A stretch of 64,000 bases of DNA from Streptomyces barkulensis (GTDB lineage Bacteria > Actinomycetota > Actinomycetes > Streptomycetales > Streptomycetaceae), in contig NZ_PGSG01000091.1 in assembly GCF_002843305.1 (NCBI RefSeq), positions 55,131 through 119,130 on the forward strand, in the 5' to 3' direction. This document shows, piece by piece, positions 36,414-44,723 of this stretch. The notes beneath the pieces were generated by a model. The model was not told the DNA's origin and made no database searches. It saw only the letters and a list, made by a program, of their open reading frames with translations. A program made the translations under genes and the position numbers. Within the stretch, counting starts at the first letter, position 1. Every line of letters begins with the position of its first letter.

Positions 36414-37838
36414 CTATCGGTTCGCCGGGCGGGCGGCCAGCCGCTCCAGCACCGTCGCGCCGAGTTCGGTGACGTCGCCCGCTCCCATGGTGAGAACGAG
36501 ATCGCCGGGCTCGGCCATTCCGGCGATCAGGGCGGCGGCGGCCCGCTTGTCGGACTCGGGCCGCGCGTCCGCGCCCGCGGCCAGGGCGGCGTCGGTGATG
36601 ACGGCGCTGGTGACGCCCGGGATCGGGTCCTCGCGGGCCGGGTAGACGTCCAGGACGACCGAGGCGTCGGCCAGTGCCAGGGCCTGTCCCATCTCCGCTC
36701 CCAGCTCCCGGGTGCGGCTGAACAGGTGCGGCTGGAAGAGGACCAGCACCCGGCCGCCCGCGGCCGCTCCCCGGATGGCCTCGATGTCGGCGGTCATCTC
36801 GGTGGGGTGGTGGGCGTAGGAGTCGATGACCCGCACTCCGCGCGCCTCGCCCTTGGGCTGGAGGCGGCGGTTGACGCCGGTGTAGGAGGCCAGCGCAGCG
36901 GCCAGGTCACCGGCCGGGACGCCCAGCGCCGCTCCGGCGGCCAGGGCGGCGACGGCGTTGTGGGCGTAGTGGCGGCCGGGGACGGAGACGGTGAAGGTGC
37001 GCTGCGCACCGTCGAGGACGGCGGTGACCTCGCTGGTCAGCCCCTGCGGGAGGACCTTGAGGACGCGCACGCCGGCGTCCTCGGCCTCGCCGTAGGTGAC
37101 GATCCGCAGGTCCCGGGCGTCCTCGGCGACGCGGGCACGCAGGCGGGCGGTGAACTCGCGGGCGCCCTCGTGGTCGGCGCTGACCACCAGGGTGCCGCCG
37201 GGGCGGACGCGGTCGGCGAAGGTGAGGAACGACTCGTGGATCTCCTCCATCGAGGCGTAGTTGGCGTGGTGGTCCAGCTCCACGTTGAGGACGATCGCCA
37301 CCTCGGGGGCGTACTTGTGGAAGCTGCGGTCGCTCTCGTCGGCCTCGGCGACGAAGATCTCCCCGCCGCCGTGCCGGGCGTTGGTGCCGGGGCCGTCGAG
37401 GTCTCCGCCGATGGCGTACGAGGGGTCCAGGCCCATCGCGTCCAGGGCGACGGCGAGCATGGAGGTGGTGGTCGTCTTGCCGTGGGTGCCGGCGACGGCG
37501 ATGGGGCGCAGCCCGTCCATGAGGGCGGCCAGCGCGTCGGAGCGGTGCACGACGGGCACGCCGCGCTCGCGGGCGGCGGCCAGCTCGGGGTTGTCCTCGC
37601 GGATGGCGCTGGAGACGACGACGGCGGTGGCGTCGGCGGCGAGGTGGGCGGCGGCGTGGCCGATGTGGACGGTGGCCCCGAGGGCGCGCAGCGCCCCGGC
37701 GGTGGCGGAATCCCTGGTGTCGCTGCCGGCGACCTCGGCGCCGCGCTGGGCGAGGATCTTCGCGATACCGGACATTCCGGCTCCGCCGATGCCGATGAAG
37801 TGCGGTCGTTCCATCGCGGTCGGCAGGCCGGGCGCCAT
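36414..37838 (-). CDS. murC: UDP-N-acetylmuramate--L-alanine ligase
   Basis: ATP-dependent addition of L-Ala to UDP-MurNAc in peptidoglycan synthesis; cytoplasmic. The 474-residue protein has N-terminal HFIGIGGAGMSGIAKIL, the ATP loop AGTHGKTTTTSM, the central AEADESDRSF and the later YAHHPTEM. The Mur-ligase domains are in the usual order and length. ATG 37838 after GAAAGGACACC is chosen; an internal ATG (MERPHF) is eight codons later. It lies apart from the main division cluster, as usual in streptomycetes. Confidence 0.93.
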   Translation of the reverse strand: MAPGLPTAMERPHFIGIGGAGMSGIAKILAQRGAEVAGSDTRDSATAGALRALGATVHIGHAAAHLAADATAVVVSSAIREDNPELAAARERGVPVVHRSDALAALMDGLRPIAVAGTHGKTTTTSMLAVALDAMGLDPSYAIGGDLDGPGTNARHGGGEIFVAEADESDRSFHKYAPEVAIVLNVELDHHANYASMEEIHESFLTFADRVRPGGTLVVSADHEGAREFTARLRARVAEDARDLRIVTYGEAEDAGVRVLKVLPQGLTSEVTAVLDGAQRTFTVSVPGRHYAHNAVAALAAGAALGVPAGDLAAALASYTGVNRRLQPKGEARGVRVIDSYAHHPTEMTADIEAIRGAAAGGRVLVLFQPHLFSRTRELGAEMGQALALADASVVLDVYPAREDPIPGVTSAVITDAALAAGADARPESDKRAAAALIAGMAEPGDLVLTMGAGDVTELGATVLERLAARPANR

Positions 37839-37982
37839 GCGGTGTCCTTTCGGGGTGCTCCGGGCGGTGCTCCCGCCGGGGCTGCGTTCTGGTGTGTCCT
37901 CGGACGTTCTTCGGTGTTCTCGGGTGCTCTCGGACGCTTCCGAGGTGTTCCGGGGTGTCCGCGCGGCGGTGCGGCCGGGCCG

Positions 37983-38050
37983 CGCACGCCGCCGGCGGGC
38001 ACCCGGCCCCAGCCTATGCGAGCGGGCCGGGTGCCCGCGGGCGGCGTGCG
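37983..38050. terminator. Long hairpin terminator (27-bp stem, one mismatch)
   Basis: Left arm 37983-38009 and right arm 38024-38050 pair over 27 bp with one mismatch and a 14-nt loop. It directly follows the stop codon of the conserved hypothetical gene at 38066 and precedes murC, both on the minus strand. The rest of the 227-bp gap contains irregular TCGG-T-TTC repeats and probably the murC promoter. Confidence 0.82.
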
Positions 38051-38065
38051 GCTCCCGGGCCCGGC

Positions 38066-38545
38066 CTACTCGCCGTGGGCGAACAGCTTGAGCACGGGGA
38101 CGCCGACCTTGTGGCGGGCCCGGGAGGCCCAGTCGCGGTGGAAGAACTCCTCCACCAGGTGCGGCGCGGTCAGCACGATCACCTCGTCGGCGCCGGTCTC
38201 CTCCACCACCGAGGTGAGCACGTCCAGGGGGTGGTCCTGGACGATCTGGCCGACGGCCTCCGCCCCCGCCGCGCGCAGCGCGCCCAGCGAGTGTTCCAGC
38301 GCCCGCTCGGCCGGGGAGACCGGGCTGTCGGCCGCCTCCTCCTCGTCCTGCCCGGTGGCCTCGCGGACGGCGTCGTCCAGCTCGCCCAGCGCCACGTCGT
38401 CCAGGGCGCGCAGCAGCCGGTCCTGGTCGCCGCGCGGCTGCATGAGCACGACGAACGAGACGGGCTCGTCGCCGTGGAGTGTGGTGACGAGCTCGACATC
38501 GGTGGGCACCAGCGGCTTCTCGATCATCAGTACGGATGTGAACAC
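38066..38545 (-). CDS. Conserved streptomycete protein with universal-stress-like C-terminus
   Basis: 159-residue protein of unknown function. The C-terminal block (GADEVIVLTAPHLVEEFFHR and ARHKVGVPVLKLF) resembles the nucleotide-binding end of universal stress proteins, and the middle is acidic. Databases often label this family indole-3-glycerol-phosphate synthase, but it lacks that enzyme's length and barrel motifs, so the label should not be used. GTG 38545 is chosen because AGGAGGAAGG lies at good distance upstream. Upstream of murC, with a strong terminator between them. Confidence 0.75.
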   Translation of the reverse strand: MFTSVLMIEKPLVPTDVELVTTLHGDEPVSFVVLMQPRGDQDRLLRALDDVALGELDDAVREATGQDEEEAADSPVSPAERALEHSLGALRAAGAEAVGQIVQDHPLDVLTSVVEETGADEVIVLTAPHLVEEFFHRDWASRARHKVGVPVLKLFAHGE

Positions 38546-38685
38546 GGCAGGTGCCCTTCCTCCTGACGGGTCGGCGACCCGTACGACGACTATCCCGTCC
38601 CACATCGGTGTGGGACTGCACATTTCACTCTGCGTATCTCATTCTGTGCACGTCACACCTTGTTGGCGCGGACAAACAGATCCGG

Positions 38686-39546
38686 TCATTTCCGGGCCGT
38701 CCCCGGGTAGCGGCGGTAGCGCGAGAAGAGGAACCCGTCCTCCTCCAGCAGGGAGGTCAGTTCGTACTCCACGGGGGTCTCGAAGCCGGGGCCGTCCAGG
38801 ATCCGCGCGGCGTCCCCCGCGGTGATCCGGGGGGAGACGGTCAGGCACAGTTCGTCCAGGACGCCGGCGGCCGCGAAGCGGCCCAGCAGGCGCGGCCCGC
38901 CCTCGGTGAGCAGCCGGGTGTGGCCGTGCCCGGCCAGCAGCCCCGGCACCCGCGCCGGGTCCACCTCCGCGCCCTCGCCCGCGTGCACCACCACCGCGCC
39001 CGCCTCGCGCGCCGCCTCCTGGCGGCCGGCCGGGGCGGCGGCGCCGGTGATCACCAGGGTGGGCACCAGGGGCTCGGTGAACAGCGGCAGGGAGAAGTCC
39101 AGGTCCAGGCTCGCGCTGACGACCGCGATGGCGGCGGCCGGCCCCTGCCCGGCCGCCTCGCGCCGGGCGGCGAAGGCCTCGCGGCGGCGGGCCGGCCGGT
39201 ATCCCTCCCGGCGTACCGTCTCGGCGCCGACGACCACGGCGTCCGCCAGGGCGCGCAGCACCCCGAAGATCCGCATGTCGGTGTCGCAGGACAGCGGCTG
39301 GGAACGTCCGCCGTGGTGGGCGGCGCCGTCGAGGGAGGCGACCATGTTGCCGCGCAGCCAGGGCCGCGCGGCCCGTCCTGCCTCCCCGCCCCCGGCAGCG
39401 GTGGCGGGGTAGGCGTACGCGTCGGCGATCTCCTCCAGCGTCCAGGGCCGGCCGGCGGACGGTGACTCCTGCGGCCCGGGGGCCGTGGGTGCCGTGGGTG
39501 CCGTGGGTGCCGCGGAGTACTCGGATGGAGGGAACAGGCGTCGCAT
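38686..39546 (-). CDS. RibD C-terminal-type pyrimidine/deazaflavin reductase family protein
   Basis: NADPH-dependent reductase fold of the RibD C-terminal family, 286 residues. The catalytic-type segments are GNMVASLDGAAHHGGRSQPL, LADAVVVGAETVRREGYRP and LLTEGGPRLLGRFAAAG. Without the deaminase domain of RibD, the substrate may be another pteridine or pyrimidine rather than the riboflavin precursor. A ~30-residue Pro/Ala/Thr tail precedes the fold. ATG 39546; divergent from zapE. Confidence 0.83.
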   Translation of the reverse strand: MRRLFPPSEYSAAPTAPTAPTAPGPQESPSAGRPWTLEEIADAYAYPATAAGGGEAGRAARPWLRGNMVASLDGAAHHGGRSQPLSCDTDMRIFGVLRALADAVVVGAETVRREGYRPARRREAFAARREAAGQGPAAAIAVVSASLDLDFSLPLFTEPLVPTLVITGAAAPAGRQEAAREAGAVVVHAGEGAEVDPARVPGLLAGHGHTRLLTEGGPRLLGRFAAAGVLDELCLTVSPRITAGDAARILDGPGFETPVEYELTSLLEEDGFLFSRYRRYPGTARK

Positions 39547-39556
39547 ACGGCGCAGT

Positions 39557-39570
39557 GTGGCACGTGCCAC
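39557..39570. promoter_or_regulatory. 14-bp palindrome GTGGCACGTGCCAC between divergent genes
   Basis: A perfect palindrome 10 bp upstream of the reductase start and about 43 bp before zapE. Position and symmetry suit an operator affecting one or both divergent promoters. No known consensus was matched. Confidence 0.4.
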
Positions 39571-39612
39571 TGGCGTGTTTCGCGCCCCGCCACGCCACGT
39601 ACAGTGATAAGG

Positions 39613-40749
39613 GTGTCGTCCTCCCCCGCCCACAAGCCCGCCCCGAGCGCCGGACCGGAGCGTCCGGCGGCCGACGGGGCCGCTCCGCTGTCCCTGTGCG
39701 ACCGCGAGCCGCACGTCCCCGCCGACCGCCTGGTCGCGGAGATGGTGCCGCCGCCGCGCTTCGACTCGGTGCGCTTCGACAACTACATCCCCGACCCCTC
39801 CCAGCCCAGCCAGTCCGAGGCGGTGAAGGTGCTGAGCGAGTTCGCGGGCGGGCTCGGCGGGGACCGGGCGGACGACGGGGGCGGCGGCATCCGCCGCTGG
39901 TTCCGCCGCGGCGGGCGGCGGACGGCGCCCACCGGGCCGCGCGGGGTGTACCTCGACGGCGGCTACGGCGTCGGCAAGACCCATCTGCTGGCCTCCCTGT
40001 GGCACGCCACCGAGGCCCCGCCCGAACGCAAGGCGTTCGGCACGTTCGTGGAGCTGACCAATCTGGTGGGCGCGCTCGGCTTCCAGCAGACGGTGGCCAC
40101 GCTCGGCGGGCACCGGCTGCTGTGCATCGACGAGTTCGAGCTGGACGACCCGGGCGACACCGTGCTGGTCTCCACCCTGCTGAGCCGTCTGGTCGAGGAG
40201 GGCGTTGCGCTGGCGGCCACCTCCAACACCCTGCCCGGCAAACTGGGCGAGGGCCGGTTCGCCGCCGCCGACTTCCTGCGGGAGATCCAGGGCCTGTCGG
40301 CGCACTTCCGCACGCTGCGCATCGACGGCGAGGACTACCGGCACCGCGGTCTGCCCGAGGCCCCGCCGCCGGCCGGCGACGCCGAGGTGGCCGCCGCCGC
40401 GCACCGCACCCCCGGCGCGTCCCTGGACCACTTCCCCTCCCTCCTGGAGCACCTCTCCCGGGTGCACCCCAGCCGCTACGGCGCACTGTGCGACGGCGTT
40501 CGGGCGGTCTGTCTCACGGATGTCCAGCCGGTGCCGGACCAATCCACCGCGCTGCGCCTGGTGGTCCTGGCCGACCGCCTCTACGACCGCGAGGTGCCGG
40601 TGCTCGCCTCCGGTGTGCCGTTCGACCGGCTCTTCGGCGAGGACATGCTCAAGGGGGGCTACCGCAAGAAGTACTTCCGGGCGATATCCCGGCTGACCGC
40701 GCTCGCCCGCGACGCGCGGCGCCTGACCGGGGAGAGCGGCGGGGCCTGA
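39613..40749 (+). CDS. zapE: Cell division ATPase ZapE (AFG1-like)
   Basis: AFG1/ZapE-type AAA-like ATPase; in E. coli ZapE acts at the division ring under stress. The 378-residue protein has Walker A DGGYGVGKTHLLASL, Walker B LLCIDEFELDD, sensor ATSNTLPGKLGEGRF and the C-terminal GGYRKKYFRAISRLT. Start: GTG 39613 is preferred over GTG 39604. A TACAGT at 39599-39604 would place transcription near 39611, so the mRNA may be leaderless. Confidence 0.88.
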   Translation: MSSSPAHKPAPSAGPERPAADGAAPLSLCDREPHVPADRLVAEMVPPPRFDSVRFDNYIPDPSQPSQSEAVKVLSEFAGGLGGDRADDGGGGIRRWFRRGGRRTAPTGPRGVYLDGGYGVGKTHLLASLWHATEAPPERKAFGTFVELTNLVGALGFQQTVATLGGHRLLCIDEFELDDPGDTVLVSTLLSRLVEEGVALAATSNTLPGKLGEGRFAAADFLREIQGLSAHFRTLRIDGEDYRHRGLPEAPPPAGDAEVAAAAHRTPGASLDHFPSLLEHLSRVHPSRYGALCDGVRAVCLTDVQPVPDQSTALRLVVLADRLYDREVPVLASGVPFDRLFGEDMLKGGYRKKYFRAISRLTALARDARRLTGESGGA

Positions 40750-40950
40750 GCGGGAAGGGCGACGGTGGCCGACCGGCGGCGTCCGACCGGGGCGGCGCCT
40801 GGCGGAAGCGGGGAACGGCCGGATCCGTACGCCGGGAGGGTCGCGGTGCGCGCGGGCGGGTTCCGTCCGTGCCGTGCCTGGTTCCCGCTGAGCGGACGGC
40901 ATGCTACACACAAGCGGGTCATCAACCTGTCCGCCAGCAGGGAGTTGCCC

Positions 40951-42336
40951 ATGTCAGCAACGCGACGCCAGATCCTGGGAAGTGCCGCCGCCGTCGGGGC
41001 GGGGATCGCCTTCACCGGATCGCTCTCCGAGATCTTCGCCGGTACGGACGCCGCCCACGCGGCCGGCGGCCGGGGCGGATACGGCCCCCTCGTGCCCGAC
41101 CCCGACGGTCTGCTCGACCTGCCGAAAGGTTTCCGCTACCGGGTGCTGTCGCGTGAGGGCGAGCCCATGCTCTCGGGCCAGGGACCGGTCCCCGGCAGCC
41201 ACGACGGCATGACCGCCCTGCCCGGCACCCGCCCCGGACACGTACAGCTGGTGCGCAACCACGAGAACCGCCACGACGACCCGTACCGCGTCCCCGCCGT
41301 GCGCGGGCTGACGTACGACCCGCAGGGCCTGGGCGGCTGCACGGTGCTGGAGCTCTCCGGCGGCGACCGCGTGCTGGACGAGCGGGTGGGCATCGCGGGC
41401 ACCGCGGTCAACTGCGCGGGCGGCCCGACCCCCTGGGGCACCTGGCTGACCTGCGAGGAGACCGAGGACAGGGCCGGCTCCAACGGCTACACCAGGGACC
41501 ACGGCTTCATCTTCGAGGTCGGCCTGCGGCCCGGTCACCGCACCGTCCCCGAGCCGCTCACCGCGATGGGCCGCTTCCAGCACGAGGCCATCGCCGTCGA
41601 CCCGCGCGAGGGCGTGGTCTACGAGACCGAGGACGCCTTCGACCACCCCTTCGGCCTGTTCTACCGCTTCCTGCCGCACCGGCCCCGCGGCGGCTTCGAC
41701 TCGCTGCGCGCGGGCGGGAGGCTGGAGGCCATGCGGGTGCCCGGCGTCCCGGACCTGTCGGCCGTCACCGAGCCGGGCACGCACTTCGACGGCGTCCAGT
41801 GGCTGCCGGTGCCCGATCCGCCGGCGAAGCGGACGCCCATCCGCCTCCAGGACTTCGGCCCCGGCGGCGTCACCCACGCGCAGAAGCTGGAGGGCTGCTA
41901 CTGGGGCAGCCACCGGGGCGAGGGCGCGGTGTACTTCGTCTCCAGCTACGCGCGCAGCTCCGAGGGATCGGCGGCCGACCACTTCGGCCAGGTGTGGCGC
42001 TACGAACCGGGCCGCCGCCGGCTGACGCTGGCGGTGATCTTCGGGCCGGACACCGGTGTGGACACCCCCGGCGAGTCCCCGGACAACATCTGCCTCGCCC
42101 CGGGCGGCGGACTGATGCTCTGCGAGGACGGCGGCGGCGAGCAGCACGTCTACGGCCTCACCCGCCACGGCGAGATCTACGCCCTGGCACGCAACGCCCA
42201 GAACACCGGCACCGCGCGGGAGCCGGCGTACGGCGAGTTCGCGGGCGTCACCTTCTCGCCCGACCGCCGCACCATGTACGTCAACTGCTACGACCCGGGG
42301 ACCACGTTCGCCGTCACCGGGCCGTGGCGCCACTGA
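40951..42336 (+). CDS. PhoX-like Tat-secreted phosphatase (DUF839)
   Basis: Probable calcium/iron-dependent alkaline phosphatase or related protein of the PhoX/DUF839 family, 461 residues. The N-terminus is a twin-arginine signal (ATRRQILGSAAAVGAGIAF, cleavage near AHA). The mature protein has the family blocks VRNHENR, GGPTPWGTWLTCEETE, RFQHEAIAVDP and VYETEDAFDHPFGLFYRFLP. ATG 40951 fits the Tat signal and follows AGGGAG. Secretion after folding is expected. No convincing PHO box was found upstream. Confidence 0.88.
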   Translation: MSATRRQILGSAAAVGAGIAFTGSLSEIFAGTDAAHAAGGRGGYGPLVPDPDGLLDLPKGFRYRVLSREGEPMLSGQGPVPGSHDGMTALPGTRPGHVQLVRNHENRHDDPYRVPAVRGLTYDPQGLGGCTVLELSGGDRVLDERVGIAGTAVNCAGGPTPWGTWLTCEETEDRAGSNGYTRDHGFIFEVGLRPGHRTVPEPLTAMGRFQHEAIAVDPREGVVYETEDAFDHPFGLFYRFLPHRPRGGFDSLRAGGRLEAMRVPGVPDLSAVTEPGTHFDGVQWLPVPDPPAKRTPIRLQDFGPGGVTHAQKLEGCYWGSHRGEGAVYFVSSYARSSEGSAADHFGQVWRYEPGRRRLTLAVIFGPDTGVDTPGESPDNICLAPGGGLMLCEDGGGEQHVYGLTRHGEIYALARNAQNTGTAREPAYGEFAGVTFSPDRRTMYVNCYDPGTTFAVTGPWRH

Positions 42337-42500
42337 CGGCGGCTGGACACCGGGACCGACGGGGACCGCACCGGCGGCGGTGGCGGTGAGGGCGGTGGCG
42401 GGTGGTTGCCCGACCGGGCGTCACCCGGGCCGGGGGTGGCGGTAGTCCGACAAGAGCAGCAGCCCGCGCGACCGTCACGGATCGTCGTTACGTTCCGATC

Positions 42501-43589
42501 ATGACCGTCTCCGTGCGCCGCACCGCCCGTCCCCTGACCGCTCTCGCCCTGGTCGCCGCCGCGGCGGCGGGCTGCGCGGGCCCGGGTGGCGATACCACCC
42601 GGGCCGGCGCCTCCCCGGCCGCGCCCTCCTCACCGGCGGCCTCGGAGGGAGGCTCCGAGAAGGGCGGTTTCTCCGCCTCCCCGCGCTCCTCGGTATCCCG
42701 CCCGGACGGCGCCGACCAGGACGTGTCGCCCTCCGACCGGTACGCCACCCTGCCCGCCTCCATCAGCGGCCGGGTGCCCGTCTTCCGGCACGGCCCGCGC
42801 GCCGAGGCCCCGCAGGCCACCGACGACGAGGGCGGGAAGCCGGAGGAGGACAAGCAGCGGGAGAAGCCGGCGGAGGACGACGAGAACCAGGAGAAGCGGA
42901 AGAAGGCCGAGAAGACCGAGAAGAGCGGTGACCAGGGCGACAAGGTGGTGGCGCTGACCTTCGACGCCGCCCTGTCCGCCGAGGGCCGCGAGCGGGCCGA
43001 GGAGGACGGCAAGCGCCACGACAACCCCGCACTGATCGCCGCGCTGCGCCGCGAGAAGGTCCCCGCCACCGTCTTCATGTCGGGCCTGTGGGCGCAGACC
43101 TACAAACACCAGGCGCGCTCCATCGGCCGCGACGACCTGTTCGAGGTCGGCAACCTCTCCCACTCGCACCGCGCCTTCACCGACGACTGCCGCGACCTCC
43201 CCGCGCTCGCGCCCGACAAGCAGCTCGCGGACGTGCGCAAGGGGCGGAAGGCGATCCGCGCGGCGGGGGTGGAGAACCTGACGCCCTACTTCCGCTTCCC
43301 CGGGGGCTGCTTCGACGACCGCTCCCGGCGGAAGATCGCCCCGGCGAAGGTGACGGCGGTGGCCGGCGACGTGGTGGCACCGGACGCCGGGGAGAAGGAC
43401 CCTGAGAAGGTGGCCGAGCGGGTGCTGAAGGACATCAGGCCTGGCTCGGTGGTGGTGCTGAACTGCGACCGCGAGAAGGCGCCGGCCACCGAGAAGGCCG
43501 TCCGCCGGATCGTCCCGGAGCTGAAGGAACGCGGATACCGCATCGTGCACGTCTCGGAGATGATCGCCTCGGCCATGGGCCGGGACTGA
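42501..43589 (+). CDS. Polysaccharide deacetylase (NodB-type) lipoprotein
   Basis: Predicted extracytoplasmic lipoprotein: after MTVSVRRTARP there is a hydrophobic core ending in the lipobox AAGC (Cys ~20). A ~120-residue disordered, then Lys/Glu-rich segment leads to the NodB domain (residues ~150-362) with ALTFDAALSA, the metal histidines in NLSHSHRAFTD, and YFRFPGGCFDD. A charged insert of ~15 residues follows the TFD motif. Probable de-N-acetylation of cell-wall or extracellular glycan. ATG 42501 gives the signal sequence. Monocistronic by position. Confidence 0.83.
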   Translation: MTVSVRRTARPLTALALVAAAAAGCAGPGGDTTRAGASPAAPSSPAASEGGSEKGGFSASPRSSVSRPDGADQDVSPSDRYATLPASISGRVPVFRHGPRAEAPQATDDEGGKPEEDKQREKPAEDDENQEKRKKAEKTEKSGDQGDKVVALTFDAALSAEGRERAEEDGKRHDNPALIAALRREKVPATVFMSGLWAQTYKHQARSIGRDDLFEVGNLSHSHRAFTDDCRDLPALAPDKQLADVRKGRKAIRAAGVENLTPYFRFPGGCFDDRSRRKIAPAKVTAVAGDVVAPDAGEKDPEKVAERVLKDIRPGSVVVLNCDREKAPATEKAVRRIVPELKERGYRIVHVSEMIASAMGRD

Positions 43590-43641
43590 GCCCCCGGCCC
43601 CGGCGGTTCCGTCCGGCTCCCTCCGGCTCCCCCGGCCCCGT

Positions 43642-43845
43642 TCAGCAGGAGCAGGCGACGCGCTCGGCCTCGTGCCACTCGCACACCGGGCACAGCGTCG
43701 CGCCGCGCGTGCTCGCCGGGTACTCGGTCGGCTCACCGCACTGCACGCACATGGCCCGCTCCTCACGCCCGGCGCCGTCGGGGGCGGCGCCGGCGTCCGG
43801 GGCGGCCGTCGTCCCGGGTGCGGTCCAGCCGGATACGAACTCCAT
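43642..43845 (-). CDS. Small zinc-ribbon protein, conserved in streptomycetes
   Basis: 67 residues. Six cysteines in two CxxC pairs plus a terminal CSC (MCVQCGEPTEYPAS, LCPVCEWHEAERVACSC) form a probable zinc ribbon. The N-terminal half (MEFVSGWTAPGTTAAPDAGA) is flexible. Function unknown. Convergent with the deacetylase gene and divergent from pth2. Confidence 0.72.
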   Translation of the reverse strand: MEFVSGWTAPGTTAAPDAGAAPDGAGREERAMCVQCGEPTEYPASTRGATLCPVCEWHEAERVACSC

Positions 43846-43935
43846 GGAGCCGAGGGTACCCCCGGCCCCCACCCGCCCGGGACCTCGCACGTAAACGGGT
43901 ACGAACGCCCCGGCGGCGGCTGGCACACTGGCCCC

Positions 43936-44691
43936 GTGAGCACCTCCGACGCCCCCTCCACCGACCCCTCCACCACCCCCGCCGCCCGCGAGGCCGCCGA
44001 CCGGGACGCGGCCCCGCAGTACGTGCTGCCGCTCGTCGTCCGGATCGAGCGGTCCGCTCCCCCCGGCCCGCCCGCGCGCACCGACGCGCTCGAAACGGCG
44101 GCGCGCGCGGTACTGGTGATGCTGTCGGACGAACGCGCGACGGACCCCGGCGGCGACTGGCACCGGGCGGTGCGCGACTGGCAGGACGGGCGCATCCGCA
44201 AGGTGGTGCGCCGGGCGCGCGGCGCGGAGTGGCGGCGGGCCTGCGCCCTGCCGGGCGTCACGGTGACCGGCGGCGAGCACCCGGCCGAGGTGCGGGTGTT
44301 CCCGCCCGTACCGCTGGACGGCTGGCCGAAGGACCTGGCCCGCCTCCAGGTCTCCGGCACCGACCTGGAGGACCCCGCACCGCCCGCCGCGCCGGAGCCC
44401 GGCACGCCCGTGCTGTGGCTCAACCCGGAACTGGAGATGTCCGCCGGCAAGGCGATGGCCCAGGCCGGGCACGGCGCCCAGCTCGCCTGGCTGGCGCTGG
44501 ACGGCGCGGCGCGGGCCGCCTGGCGTGCGGCCGGCTTCCCGCTGGCGGTCCGCACCGCACCGCGCGGTGAGTGGGAGCGGCTGACGGCGTCGGGCCTGCC
44601 GGTGGTACGCGACGCGGGCTTCACCGAGATCGCCCCGGGCTCGGCCACGGTCGTGGCCGAGCACCCCGCGCTTCCGGTGCGGCGCGCCTGA
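43936..44691 (+). CDS. Peptidyl-tRNA hydrolase, Pth2 family
   Basis: Likely cleaves peptidyl-tRNA; a second, Pth2-type enzyme in addition to a presumed Pth1 elsewhere. The 251-residue protein has a long variable N-terminal region (the usual Pth2 core is ~115 residues). The core lies at residues ~155-251: LNPELEMSAGKAMAQAGHGA (family signature with the conserved Lys), then WERLTASGLPVVRDAGFTEI and GSATVVAEHP. GTG 43936 is used. Confidence 0.82.
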   Translation: MSTSDAPSTDPSTTPAAREAADRDAAPQYVLPLVVRIERSAPPGPPARTDALETAARAVLVMLSDERATDPGGDWHRAVRDWQDGRIRKVVRRARGAEWRRACALPGVTVTGGEHPAEVRVFPPVPLDGWPKDLARLQVSGTDLEDPAPPAAPEPGTPVLWLNPELEMSAGKAMAQAGHGAQLAWLALDGAARAAWRAAGFPLAVRTAPRGEWERLTASGLPVVRDAGFTEIAPGSATVVAEHPALPVRRA

Positions 44692-44723
44692 GGCGACTGA
44701 GGGGCCGCCGGCGGCCGAGAAGG

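Noticed and set aside
38066..38545. Indole-3-glycerol-phosphate synthase
   Set aside because: This common database label does not fit: 159 residues and no barrel or catalytic motifs.
40915..40945. PHO box upstream of the PhoX-like gene
   Set aside because: The GTCATCA/GTCCGCC pair has 11-bp spacing but matches GTTCACC too poorly.
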